Shown: piece by piece, positions 45,061 through 52,246 of the stretch
How positions within the stretch are numbered: position 1 is the first letter of the stretch
How the letters are laid out: each line of letters begins with the position of its first letter
Source: Ruminococcaceae bacterium UBA7217
Lineage (GTDB): Bacteria; Bacillota; Clostridia; Oscillospirales; Acutalibacteraceae
DNA length: 64,000 nt
Direction of reading: 5' to 3'
NCBI GenBank assembly: GCA_002490425.1
Contig: DKTZ01000019.1
Location: 69,290 to 133,289 of the forward strand
The notes under the pieces: model-generated
What the model saw: only the letters and a program-made list of their open reading frames with translations
The model's database searches: none
What the model was told of the DNA's origin: nothing
Made by a program: the position numbers and the translations under genes

Positions 45061-45092
45061 ATTTATAACTTTTACAGAGAGGGGCAAAAAAT

Positions 45093-45692
45093 ATGTTTTG
45101 TAAACAATGCGGTTCTCCGCTTGAAGACGGAGTAAAATTCTGCAACAAATGCGGTGCGCCTGTTAACGATTTAGGTCAGCAGGTTAAGGACGCTGCTTCG
45201 GGAGCTTTTTCAAAGGCAGAAAGCGAGGTTAAGTCTGCATTTGACGAAATCAACCGTTCAGTTCAGGGCGAGCCTGCATACGTTCCCGGTCAGAAATTAA
45301 AGGACGACAGAGGTATTGTTGCTTACATACTTCTCAATTTAATAACTTGCGGGATTTACGGATACTATTTCCTTTATAAAATGGCTGCTGACGTTAATGT
45401 TGCCTGCGAGGGTGACGGCAAGCAGACGGCAGGTCTTGTGCAGTTTATTGTACTCAGCTTTTTAACCTGTGGAATTTATTCATGGATTTGGTACTACAAC
45501 CTCGGCAACAGACTTGCTGAAAATGCTCCACGTTACGGTTTGAGCTTTTCGGAAAACGGAACTACCATTCTTTTATGGGCAATTTTAGGTGTTTTCCTTT
45601 TTGGCATCGGCCCGCTTGTTGCAATGTATTTCCTTATTAAAAATACAAACGCAATCTGCGCCGCATACAACCGTTACAACGGACTCAGCTAA
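45093..45692 (+). CDS. Zinc-ribbon plus DUF4234 membrane protein
   Basis: 199 residues. An N-terminal double-knuckle zinc ribbon (CKQCG and CNKCG, residues 3-23) is followed by an Ala/Ser/Glu-rich linker. A DUF4234 membrane module then has three to four segments with the repeated signature LITCGIYGYYFLYKM and FLTCGIYSWIWYYNL. Function is unknown; such proteins are common in Clostridia. The ATG at 45093 has GAGGGG upstream. Confidence 0.87.
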   Translation: MFCKQCGSPLEDGVKFCNKCGAPVNDLGQQVKDAASGAFSKAESEVKSAFDEINRSVQGEPAYVPGQKLKDDRGIVAYILLNLITCGIYGYYFLYKMAADVNVACEGDGKQTAGLVQFIVLSFLTCGIYSWIWYYNLGNRLAENAPRYGLSFSENGTTILLWAILGVFLFGIGPLVAMYFLIKNTNAICAAYNRYNGLS

Positions 45693-45710
45693 GAAACAAA
45701 TTCACAAAAA

Positions 45711-45742
45711 ATCCCCCTTAATTTCAAGGGGGAATTTTTTTA
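45711..45742 (+). terminator. Rho-independent terminator
   Basis: CCCCCTT/AAGGGGG stem with a six-base loop, then AATTTTTTTT. Confidence 0.85.
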
Positions 45743-45757
45743 ATAACAGGGATTTAT

Positions 45758-46177
45758 ATGAAAATTAACAAAAAAGAAATTGAAGAGCACCTTAAGCTTA
45801 TTTGCATTTTTCTTTTTATATTTCTTATTTATATTTTATTTACCGGCTGCCCGATTAAGCTTTTAACAGGTATTTCCTGTGCAGGCTGCGGAATGTCGAG
45901 AGCATATTTCAGTCTTTTACATCTCAATTTTAGGGAAGCGTTTTATTATCATCCTCTATTCCCCTGCCCCATAATTTTCGTTGCTGTTTATATTATGACA
46001 AAATTAGGTTTCTCGCAAAAAGCTGCAAAGATAATTTACGGTGTAATGGCATTTCTTTTTATTGGGATTTATATTCTCAGAATGATAAATCCCGATGACA
46101 GAGTCGTTGTTTTTGAACCGCAAAACGGACTGATTTTTAAGGGAATAAAATACATTATTTCTCTTATCCGTCAATAA
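45758..46177 (+). CDS. DUF2752 membrane protein
   Basis: 139 residues with three hydrophobic segments. The family hallmark is GCPIKLLTGISCAGCGMSRA near residue 29, with paired Cys residues that may bind metal, and FREAFYYHPLF after it. Function is unknown. AGGG lies six bases before the ATG. It starts just after the preceding terminator and has no clear promoter of its own. Confidence 0.85.
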   Translation: MKINKKEIEEHLKLICIFLFIFLIYILFTGCPIKLLTGISCAGCGMSRAYFSLLHLNFREAFYYHPLFPCPIIFVAVYIMTKLGFSQKAAKIIYGVMAFLFIGIYILRMINPDDRVVVFEPQNGLIFKGIKYIISLIRQ

Positions 46178-46205
46178 ATGTAAAATCTTTAGTATAGGTA
46201 TAATT

Positions 46206-47075
46206 ATGAACTTAAAAATTTTTGACAGCTTGACCGAAATTGACAAGGGCTACAGCGGAGACAAAAAATACTGTGCTGTTAAGGACGGTACAAAATACCT
46301 TTTGCGTATTTCGCCGAGAAAGAAATACGCAAATAGAAAGAAAATTCATAAAATTATGAAGAAATTGGCTGTCTTGGATATTCCTATGTGTAAGCCAGTT
46401 AAAGTGGGTCTGTGCAAAGACGGCGCTTATGTTTTGCAGTCGTGGATTGACGGCATTGACGCCGAAGAGCATATATGCGATTACAGCCAAAAACAGCAAT
46501 ACGACTTTGGCTTTCAGTCGGGTAAAATTCTGCAAAAAATTCATACAATTCCTGCGCCGAAAAATCAGGGAAATTGGGAAACACGCTTTAACAGGAAAAT
46601 GGATAAGAAAATTCAAATGTATTCCGACTGCCCCGTAAAATTCGAGGGTGCGCAGTATTTAATTGATTACTTGAACAGCAACCGTGATTTGCTTAAAAAC
46701 AGACCGCAATGCTTTCAGCACGGCGATTACCATATCGGTAATATGATGATTGAAAATGATAAAATTGTTATTATTGATTTTGACAGGTACGATTTCGGCG
46801 ACCCGTGGGAAGAGTTTAACAGTATTGTTTGGATAGCACAGATTTCCCACGCCTTTGCTTCTGGTATGCTTGACGGATATTTTGATAATAAAATACCCGA
46901 GTTTTTTTGGAAACTGCTCAAGTTTTACATCGGAACAGGCACTTTATCCAGCATTCCGTGGGCAGTAGATTACAGTCAGGAACAGATTGAAATAATGTTA
47001 AATCTCGCAAACGATGTTTTGCAGTGGTATGACAATTATAAATTAACAGTGCCGAATTGGTACGGAAAGGGATAA
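46206..47075 (+). CDS. Aminoglycoside-phosphotransferase-fold kinase
   Basis: 289 residues with the APH/choline-kinase fold. The catalytic Brenner motif is FQHGDYHIGNMM near residue 176 and the metal-binding IIDFDRYDFGDPWEE near 197. Resemblance to macrolide/aminoglycoside kinases is at fold level only; the substrate may be a small metabolite. Nothing in the context indicates resistance. It is followed after three bases by a small unknown gene, so they are co-translated. Confidence 0.83.
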   Translation: MNLKIFDSLTEIDKGYSGDKKYCAVKDGTKYLLRISPRKKYANRKKIHKIMKKLAVLDIPMCKPVKVGLCKDGAYVLQSWIDGIDAEEHICDYSQKQQYDFGFQSGKILQKIHTIPAPKNQGNWETRFNRKMDKKIQMYSDCPVKFEGAQYLIDYLNSNRDLLKNRPQCFQHGDYHIGNMMIENDKIVIIDFDRYDFGDPWEEFNSIVWIAQISHAFASGMLDGYFDNKIPEFFWKLLKFYIGTGTLSSIPWAVDYSQEQIEIMLNLANDVLQWYDNYKLTVPNWYGKG

Positions 47076-47078
47076 AAA

Positions 47079-47465
47079 ATGAATAAATTAGAAAAATATT
47101 TAAAGAATTCAATTACAGAAGAAAGCTCCGTTGAAGATATGCTGGGCATATTTGAAAAGGGCTGTCAGCCGATGGACGAAGAAGATATGCTTTTGTTTGA
47201 AACAGGCACATTCGGATTTACGGGCGAACCGCTGTTTTATTTTTCTGTTGTCAAGCAAACTGAAAATAATGATGGCGAGTATATTCAGACTCATTTAGAT
47301 GTGATGTTTAAGCCCGACAACAAAAACAAATCATTTAAGGATGAATTATGGTGCGAAGAAGAGGAAACCGACGGCTTTTTCAACTGCATAAGAAACTCCG
47401 CCGCCTTTAAATATGCAAACAGCCACAGTTTTTATAAAATAGAAATTTTTACAGACGAAACGTAA
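47079..47465 (+). CDS. Hypothetical protein, coupled to the APH-fold kinase
   Basis: Unrecognised acidic soluble protein of 128 residues. It has a helical N-terminus and then strand-rich segments (GTFGFTGEPLFYFSVVKQ; YIQTHLDVMFKPD) ending in YKIEIFTDET. AAAGGG precedes the ATG at 47079. The three-base distance to the kinase gene indicates joint expression. The 208-bp gap after it holds two hairpin repeats. Confidence 0.75.
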   Translation: MNKLEKYLKNSITEESSVEDMLGIFEKGCQPMDEEDMLLFETGTFGFTGEPLFYFSVVKQTENNDGEYIQTHLDVMFKPDNKNKSFKDELWCEEEETDGFFNCIRNSAAFKYANSHSFYKIEIFTDET

Positions 47466-47480
47466 CCCGAGATGTCTCAT

Positions 47481-47507
47481 TGTAGGGGCTGGCGACCCGA
47501 CAGCCCG
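47481..47507. repeat. TGTAG-flanked hairpin repeat
   Basis: TGTAG followed by GGGCTG (47486-47491) pairing with CAGCCC (47501-47506). This copy is in the opposite orientation to the CTACA copies. Confidence 0.65.
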
Positions 47508-47586
47508 TTGCGGAATTGATTATTATTGCAAATTGCATTGCGGACAGCCGAGTTGCATAAGTTAAATATTTTAACAGGTTTTCCGA

Positions 47587-47612
47587 GGTACGCCGAGTCG
47601 GCGTACCCTACA
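47587..47612. repeat. CTACA-flanked hairpin repeat
   Basis: GGTACGCCGA (47587-47596) pairs perfectly with TCGGCGTACC (47598-47607) across one base, followed by CTACA (47608-47612). Confidence 0.8.
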
Positions 47613-47673
47613 AGGTTTGTGAATAACGCAAAAATTGTGCCGCAATCTTAATTGATATTAAAACGGAGTATTT

Positions 47674-48042
47674 ATGGAATTTATCAAAAAAGACAGTATT
47701 GTAAATTTAAAAAACACAGGTGTAACCTCTAAACAGATAATCTGTCCTGACAACTCAAACAGTGACAGGGTTACTGTAGCCGAGGTACATTTAGAGCCTG
47801 CGGCTGTGCAAAGCAGGCACGCACACGAATATTCGGAACAAATTTGGTATGCACTCAAAGGCAGTGGTAAATTATTACTGGCAGATGACGGCGAAATGCC
47901 GTTTACGGCAGGCGATGCGGTAAGATTTGAGCAAAACGATATACACGGATTACATAACGACTCAGATGAAGAATTTGTCTACATTTCCGTGACCTCGCCG
48001 CCCGTTGACTTTTCGTATGCATACAAGGAAAAAGTAAAATAA
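47674..48042 (+). CDS. Cupin-domain protein
   Basis: 122-residue single-domain cupin. Motif 1 metal ligands are visible in SRHAHEYSEQIWYALKGSG (His, His, Glu) near residue 47 and motif 2 in NDIHGLHNDSDEEF near 92. Probably a small metal-dependent sensor or isomerase; substrate unknown. GGAG precedes the ATG at 47674. It is separated from perR by about 100 bases with a new promoter. Confidence 0.85.
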   Translation: MEFIKKDSIVNLKNTGVTSKQIICPDNSNSDRVTVAEVHLEPAAVQSRHAHEYSEQIWYALKGSGKLLLADDGEMPFTAGDAVRFEQNDIHGLHNDSDEEFVYISVTSPPVDFSYAYKEKVK

Positions 48043-48067
48043 TTTTCAAAAAATTTATTTTTAAGTA

Positions 48068-48095
48068 TTGACAACACGCTGAAAATATGTATAAT
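48068..48095 (+). promoter_or_regulatory. Sigma-A promoter of perR-rubrerythrin-rubredoxin
   Basis: -35 TTGACA (48068-48073), 16-base spacer, -10 TATAAT (48090-48095). The PerR box begins four bases downstream. Confidence 0.82.
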
Positions 48096-48099
48096 TAAA

Positions 48100-48114
48100 T
48101 TGTAATCATTACAA
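48100..48114 (+). promoter_or_regulatory. PerR/Fur-type operator
   Basis: Perfect 7-1-7 palindrome TTGTAATCATTACAA, extended on both sides by further matching bases (48096-48118). It matches the known PerR box (TTATAATnATTATAA) at 13 of 15 positions. It covers the transcription start, so repression and autoregulation are inferred. Confidence 0.85.
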
Positions 48115-48143
48115 ATTAGTGTTTATTTTAATTTGGTGGTGTT

Positions 48144-48545
48144 ATGAATACTCAACAGATTTCCGAAATATTTAAGAGCAAGGGCTTAAAGCGTACCCCT
48201 CAGCGTATTGCCGTCTACAAATTTCTGAAAGAAAACCCCATACACCCCGACGCATTGACGGTATATGAAAAAATGGTTGAGAGTAACCCGTCTTTTTCAA
48301 AAACAACGGTTTACAACTGTCTGCAAACGCTTTGTGACTGCGGACTTTTAATCCCCGTAAACATTGACAAGGACAAAATCCGCTTTGACGCTGACACGTC
48401 GTTTCACGGGCATTTTAAATGCACAAAATGCGGAGATATTTACGATTTTCAGTGTACTGAAAGCAATGTTTGCGGAATTGAAGGCTTTGAAACTCTTCAA
48501 AAAGATGTATATTACAGCGGTATTTGCAAACGCTGTAAAGAATAA
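48144..48545 (+). CDS. perR: Fur-family peroxide-responsive regulator (PerR)
   Basis: 133-residue Fur-family repressor. It has an N-terminal winged helix (GLKRTPQRIAVYKFL; SFSKTTVYNCLQTL) and a C-terminal dimerisation domain with HGHFKCTKCGDIYDF near residue 91 and a second CxxC (GICKRCKE) at the end, forming the structural zinc site. His/Asp residues at the PerR-type regulatory site are present. A PerR box at its own promoter and rubrerythrin directly downstream support PerR rather than iron-responsive Fur. Confidence 0.88.
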   Translation: MNTQQISEIFKSKGLKRTPQRIAVYKFLKENPIHPDALTVYEKMVESNPSFSKTTVYNCLQTLCDCGLLIPVNIDKDKIRFDADTSFHGHFKCTKCGDIYDFQCTESNVCGIEGFETLQKDVYYSGICKRCKE

Positions 48546-48578
48546 AAAATTTTTTTATATCAAAGGAGTAAAAATATT

Positions 48579-49118
48579 ATGGCAAAAAAGTATTACTGCC
48601 CCGTATGCGGCTACGAAAGTGACGAACCCATTGAAATCTGCCCCATCTGCAAGGCAAAAATGGCTGTAAGAGAAGAAGGCGGCGAGTTAGCTTGGGCTGC
48701 AGAGCACGTTGTAGGAATTATTGACGGCGTTGACGAGGAAATCGTTCAGGGTCTTCGTGACAATTTCAACGGCGAATGCTCAGAGGTTGGTATGTACCTC
48801 GCAATGGCAAGAGTTGCTCACAGAGAGGGCTACCCCGAAATCGGTCTTTACTGGGAAAAGGCAGCTTATGAAGAAGCAGAGCACGCTGCAAAATTTGCTG
48901 AAATGCTCGGCGAAGTTGTTACAGATTCAACAAAGAAAAATCTTGAAATGAGAGTTGCCGCAGAAAACGGCGCTACACTCGGCAAAACAGAGCTTGCTAA
49001 AATGGCAAAGGCTCAGGGTCTTGACGCTATTCACGACTCAGTTCACGAAATGGCAAGAGACGAAGCAAGACACGGTAAAGCATTCGCAGGTCTTCTTAAG
49101 AGATATTTCGGCGAATAA
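48579..49118 (+). CDS. Reverse rubrerythrin
   Basis: 179-residue non-haem iron peroxidase. Unlike classical rubrerythrin, the rubredoxin-like FeS4 domain is N-terminal (CPVCG at residues 7-11, CPICK at 21-25). The four-helix di-iron domain follows (YEEAEHAAKFAEML; ARDEARHGKAFAGLL). This order is that of the oxygen- and peroxide-induced proteins of Clostridium. AAAGGAG precedes the ATG. It is co-transcribed with perR and the rubredoxin gene. Confidence 0.94.
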   Translation: MAKKYYCPVCGYESDEPIEICPICKAKMAVREEGGELAWAAEHVVGIIDGVDEEIVQGLRDNFNGECSEVGMYLAMARVAHREGYPEIGLYWEKAAYEEAEHAAKFAEMLGEVVTDSTKKNLEMRVAAENGATLGKTELAKMAKAQGLDAIHDSVHEMARDEARHGKAFAGLLKRYFGE

Positions 49119-49159
49119 TTTTACCGAAAAAGCAAAACATATTTTAGGAGGTTAGCAGT

Positions 49160-49312
49160 ATGAAATATGTATGCCCTTGCGGTTATGTTTACGATGAGGC
49201 TTTAGGCGATCCCGAAAACGGAATTGAACCCGGCACACCGTGGGAAATGGTTCCCGAAGATTTTCTTTGCCCCGTTTGCGGTCTTGACAAAAGCGCATTT
49301 GAGGAAGAATAA
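49160..49312 (+). CDS. Rubredoxin with a CxC first knuckle
   Basis: 50-residue rubredoxin-like electron carrier. It reads YVCPCGYVYDEALGDPENG, then PGTPWEMVPEDFLCPVCG. The second knuckle has normal CxxCG (Cys37, Cys40). The first has Cys5-Pro-Cys7 instead of CxxC, one residue short. AGGAGG stands eight bases before the ATG at 49160, and the remaining family residues are intact, so this looks like a real variant rather than decay. It probably passes electrons to rubrerythrin and the flavodiiron protein. Confidence 0.9.
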   Translation: MKYVCPCGYVYDEALGDPENGIEPGTPWEMVPEDFLCPVCGLDKSAFEEE

Positions 49313-49332
49313 TTAAAATATTCAAAATAGGA

Positions 49333-49362
49333 AACAGGAAAGTTTAGGCTTTCCTGTTTTTT
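49333..49362 (+). terminator. Rho-independent terminator of the perR operon
   Basis: 10-bp stem AACAGGAAAG/CTTTCCTGTT with a TTTAGG loop, then TTTT. Confidence 0.88.
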
Positions 49363-49380
49363 ATAAAAAAGCATTTTTCT

Positions 49381-49570
49381 GCTACGCAGAGGTCTCCACC
49401 TAAGGTCCACACTCTCGGCTCCCCTGTAAGGGGAGCTGGCTTTGCGTTAGCAAAGACTGAGGGGTTAATATTTATAGTTGAAAGCTTTATAACCCCTCTG
49501 TCACTTCGTGACATCTCCCCTTTCAGGGGCGACAAGATTTCTGTATGAGATAGTGACATCGTCCCCTACA
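49381..49570. repeat. Multi-hairpin intergenic element, copy 1
   Basis: Series of hairpins: GCTCCCC/GGGGAGC (49418-49436), CTTTGC/GCAAAG (49440-49455), a long-range stem GAGGGGTTA/TAACCCCTC (49459-49498), GTCAC/GTGAC (49500-49512) and CCCC/GGGG (49517-49529). It ends with CATCGTCCCCTACA, a half-copy of the CTACA hairpin family. It accounts for most of the 345-bp gap before the flavodiiron gene. Copy 2 is at 56.3-56.5 kb. Confidence 0.7.
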
Positions 49571-49598
49571 AAAAGAGACAAAATTTTTCCCTTCATTA

Positions 49599-49627
49599 TT
49601 GAATACAGCATCGTTTTATGTTAAAAT
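49599..49627 (+). promoter_or_regulatory. Sigma-A promoter of the flavodiiron gene
   Basis: -35 TTGAAT (49599-49604), 17-base spacer, -10 TAAAAT (49622-49627). No PerR box is evident here. Confidence 0.65.
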
Positions 49628-49657
49628 ACCCTCATAAATTTAATTGAGGAGAAAGAT

Positions 49658-50812
49658 ATGGATATTAAAATTTCGGAAGATATAAAATATATCGGAGTCA
49701 GCACAAGAGATATTGATTTATTTGAGAGCCAGTACATAGTTCCCAACGGTATGGCTTACAATTCTTACGTTATTCTTGACGAAAAAATCGCTGTTATGGA
49801 CACATCTGACAAGGCTGTGAGCGAGCAATGGCTTGCTAATTTAAAGACTGTTCTCGGCGACAGAAAACCCGATTATTTGGTGGTTCAGCACCTTGAGCCT
49901 GACCATTCGGCTAATATAGAAAAAGTATGCACGCTTTACCCCGAAATGCAGATTGTCTGCTCGGCAAAAGCAAAGGCTATGATGCCACAATTTGCAGATG
50001 TTGACGAGTCTAAAATTTTGGTAAAGGCTGAAGGCGACACACTCTGCCTTGGCAAGCACACATTAAGCTTTATTTTAGCACCAATGGTTCATTGGCCTGA
50101 AGTTATGCTTTCTTACGATTCCTGCGACAAGGTTCTTTTCTCTGCCGACGCATTCGGCAAATTCGGCGCGCTTGACGCTGACGAGGGTTGGAGCTGTGAG
50201 GCAAGAAGATATTATTTCAACATTGTGGGCAAATACGGCGCTCCTGTCGGAACTCTTCTTAAAAAGGCAAATGCACTTGAAATAAAGACAATATGCCCCC
50301 TGCACGGCCCGATTTTAACAGATACTATACCCGAGGTTTTAAAGCTTTATGACATTTGGTCGTCATACAAGCCCGAGAACGAAGGAGTGTTTATAGCATT
50401 TGCGTCAATTCACGGCAACACCGCCGAGGCGGCTTACAAAATGAAAGAAATTCTTGAAAACAAAGGCTGTAAGAGAGTTGCAATTGCCGACCTTTCACGT
50501 GACGACATTGCAGAATGTGTTGAAGACGCTTTCAGGCACAGCACTCTGCTTTGTATGGCATCAAGCTATGACGCAGGTGTATTTGCGCCGATGGCGGACT
50601 TCATTCACCATCTTAAATCAAAGGCTTTCCAAAACAGAAATGTTGCTCTTGTTGAGAACGGCTCCTGGGCACCCTCAGCCGCAAAAACGATGAAAGCCGA
50701 ATTTGAGCAGATGAAGAATATTACATTTGTCGGCGACATAGTTACAATTAAAACACGGGTTAAGCCGTCCGATATTGAAGAACTCGAAAATCTTGCCGAA
50801 CAGCTTGTGTGA
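49658..50812 (+). CDS. Flavodiiron protein (FprA type)
   Basis: 384-residue oxygen/NO reductase. The N-terminal beta-lactamase-like domain carries the di-iron ligands HLEPDH (residues 78-83), HWP near 146, the Asp in FSADAFGKFG and the His of CPLHGP near 225. The C-terminal flavodoxin domain has the FMN phosphate loop ASIHGNTAEAAY near 250. AGGAG precedes the ATG. With rubredoxin and rubrerythrin upstream it completes an NADH-dependent oxygen scavenging chain. Confidence 0.94.
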   Translation: MDIKISEDIKYIGVSTRDIDLFESQYIVPNGMAYNSYVILDEKIAVMDTSDKAVSEQWLANLKTVLGDRKPDYLVVQHLEPDHSANIEKVCTLYPEMQIVCSAKAKAMMPQFADVDESKILVKAEGDTLCLGKHTLSFILAPMVHWPEVMLSYDSCDKVLFSADAFGKFGALDADEGWSCEARRYYFNIVGKYGAPVGTLLKKANALEIKTICPLHGPILTDTIPEVLKLYDIWSSYKPENEGVFIAFASIHGNTAEAAYKMKEILENKGCKRVAIADLSRDDIAECVEDAFRHSTLLCMASSYDAGVFAPMADFIHHLKSKAFQNRNVALVENGSWAPSAAKTMKAEFEQMKNITFVGDIVTIKTRVKPSDIEELENLAEQLV

Positions 50813-50819
50813 ATAATAA

Positions 50820-50847
50820 TGTAGGGTATGCCGACCTCGGCATACCG
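50820..50847. repeat. TGTAG-flanked hairpin repeat
   Basis: TGTAG, then GGTATGCCGA (50825-50834) pairing perfectly with TCGGCATACC (50837-50846). Confidence 0.8.
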
Positions 50848-50878
50848 TTATAAAACTAATATTAACCGAAATTAAAAA

Positions 50879-50903
50879 GTGCGCAGAGTCGTCGCACCCT
50901 ACA
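50879..50903. repeat. CTACA-flanked short hairpin
   Basis: GTGCG/CGCAC stem (50879-50883 with 50893-50897) followed by CCTACA. A weaker family member. Confidence 0.5.
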
Positions 50904-50915
50904 ACATTAAACATT

Positions 50916-50942
50916 CAGGGCATACCGAAACGGTATGCCCTG
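50916..50942. terminator. Perfect 12-bp hairpin between convergent genes
   Basis: CAGGGCATACCG/CGGTATGCCCTG with an AAA loop, between the flavodiiron gene (plus) and the chromate-type transporter (minus). T-runs are weak on both sides, so it may be a degenerate terminator or another palindromic repeat; its arm shares GCATACC with the repeat at 50820. Confidence 0.55.
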
Positions 50943-50973
50943 CTTTAAATTTATTTACAAAAGGGATTTTGAG

Positions 50974-51546
50974 TTACACGGGTAAATTCAGTGCGTAACC
51001 GCAGATAATGCCCACTACTGCCGAGACTGTTATTATTTTTATGGGGTGAACCTTTTTAAGAGCCAACACCGTCATAACAATGCAAACGACTGCCGAAATA
51101 TAAAATTCAACGCTTTTAAATACCGCTACGCTTACGCCGTCTGCGAAAAATGCCGTAATTGCAAGTGACAGTGCCGCCGAAGCAATAAGCCCGATTGCGG
51201 CAGGTCTAAGACCGGTCATACACCCTGCGACTGCTTTGTTTTTCTTGAATTTTTCATAAAATGTCGCAACAAGAAGTATTACGATAAACGACGGCATAAC
51301 AACGCCGAGAGTCGAACAAAATGCGCCGAAAATTCCGCCCGTTTCAGTACCTACAAACGTAGCCATATTTATGGCAAAAGGCCCGGGAGTGCTTTCGGAA
51401 ATCGCAACGAAATTCATTATTTCCGTGTTTGTCATCCACTCGTTTTTAAGAACTTCCGCCTGAATTAAGGGAAGCATTGCATAACCTCCGCCGAAGGTGA
51501 ATAAACCGATTTTGAAAAATGTCAGGAAAAGTTTAAGATAAATCAT
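50974..51546 (-). CDS. Chromate-transporter family protein, half-size (second subunit)
   Basis: 190-residue half-length CHR-family membrane protein with about six hydrophobic segments. The N-terminus FFKIGLFTFGGGYAMLPLIQ and AISESTPGPFAINMATFVG are the family signatures. Its start overlaps the end of the sister gene by 14 bases, so the two are co-translated and presumably form a heterodimer. The true substrate need not be chromate. The ATG at 51546 has GGAGGG upstream. Confidence 0.9.
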   Translation of the reverse strand: MIYLKLFLTFFKIGLFTFGGGYAMLPLIQAEVLKNEWMTNTEIMNFVAISESTPGPFAINMATFVGTETGGIFGAFCSTLGVVMPSFIVILLVATFYEKFKKNKAVAGCMTGLRPAAIGLIASAALSLAITAFFADGVSVAVFKSVEFYISAVVCIVMTVLALKKVHPIKIITVSAVVGIICGYALNLPV

Positions 51547-52108
51547 TCTTCGCCCTCCTGCTGATTATTATGCTTGTAACGAGTCCGAACACTGCGCAGC
51601 CGATAAGCACCAGCAAAACGCTTACATCAAAAAATGCAACCAACGCAAAGGCAACACCCATAACGATATACGATACAGGATTTTTAGGAACCTGTTTATA
51701 CATCGACACAAGGCCTTTGACTATCAGCGCCAAAACGCCTGCACGGATTCCGAAAAAGGCATATTTAACGCCCTTATAATCACTGAAATTTTTAAGAAGA
51801 TATGCAATAACAGTGATAATTACAAACGACGGCAAAACTACGCCGAGCGTTGACACAAACGCGCCCCAAAAGCCTGCCACCTTAAAGCCTACAAATGTCG
51901 CTGAATTGACAGCAATAGGCCCCGGAGTGCTTTCTGCTATTGCGATTATATCAAGAATATCCTTCTCCGTAATCCATTTTCTTTTGTCCGCAACTTCCTT
52001 TTGAATAAGCGGTATCATGGCATATCCTCCGCCGAAGGTGAATGCGCCTATTTTAAAAAATGTCAAAAATAAAAGCCATATTTTATAAAGCTTTTCGTGT
52101 TTTTTCAT
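51533..52108 (-). CDS. Chromate-transporter family protein, half-size (first subunit)
   Basis: 191 residues, paralogous to the next gene: FFKIGAFTFGGGYAMIPLIQ and AIAESTPGPIAVNSATFVG match in register. The start is the ATG at 52108 behind GGAGG at six-base spacing; the open frame extends to 52168 but that extension lacks a ribosome site. Paired short CHR proteins are common in Firmicutes. Confidence 0.9.
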   Translation of the reverse strand: MKKHEKLYKIWLLFLTFFKIGAFTFGGGYAMIPLIQKEVADKRKWITEKDILDIIAIAESTPGPIAVNSATFVGFKVAGFWGAFVSTLGVVLPSFVIITVIAYLLKNFSDYKGVKYAFFGIRAGVLALIVKGLVSMYKQVPKNPVSYIVMGVAFALVAFFDVSVLLVLIGCAVFGLVTSIIISRRAKNDLS

Positions 52109-52138
52109 TTTCTTCCTCCGTATTAGATAATTTTCAAT

Positions 52139-52168
52139 ATTGTAACACAGGAACAGCCTATAAATCAA
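52139..52168 (-). promoter_or_regulatory. Promoter of the split chromate-type transporter
   Basis: Minus-strand -35 TTGATT (52168-52163), 18-base spacer, -10 TACAAT (52144-52139). It is divergent from the HAD promoter at 52183. Confidence 0.6.
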
Positions 52169-52182
52169 TACTGTACCCGCCC

Positions 52183-52211
52183 TTGAATTAAAATTATTTA
52201 TCTGTTACAAT
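52183..52211 (+). promoter_or_regulatory. Promoter of the HAD phosphatase gene
   Basis: -35 TTGAAT (52183-52188), 17-base spacer, -10 TACAAT (52206-52211). Confidence 0.6.
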
Positions 52212-52246
52212 TATCTTAATTATTAAAATAAGGACAGTAAAGATTT

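Noticed and set aside
46206..47075. Antibiotic-resistance aminoglycoside kinase
   Set aside because: Only the general kinase fold motifs are seen, and there is no mobile or resistance context.
49160..49312. Rubredoxin as a pseudogene or frameshift
   Set aside because: The frame is intact from a strong ribosome site to the stop, and all other conserved residues are in place; losing one whole codon does not break the frame.
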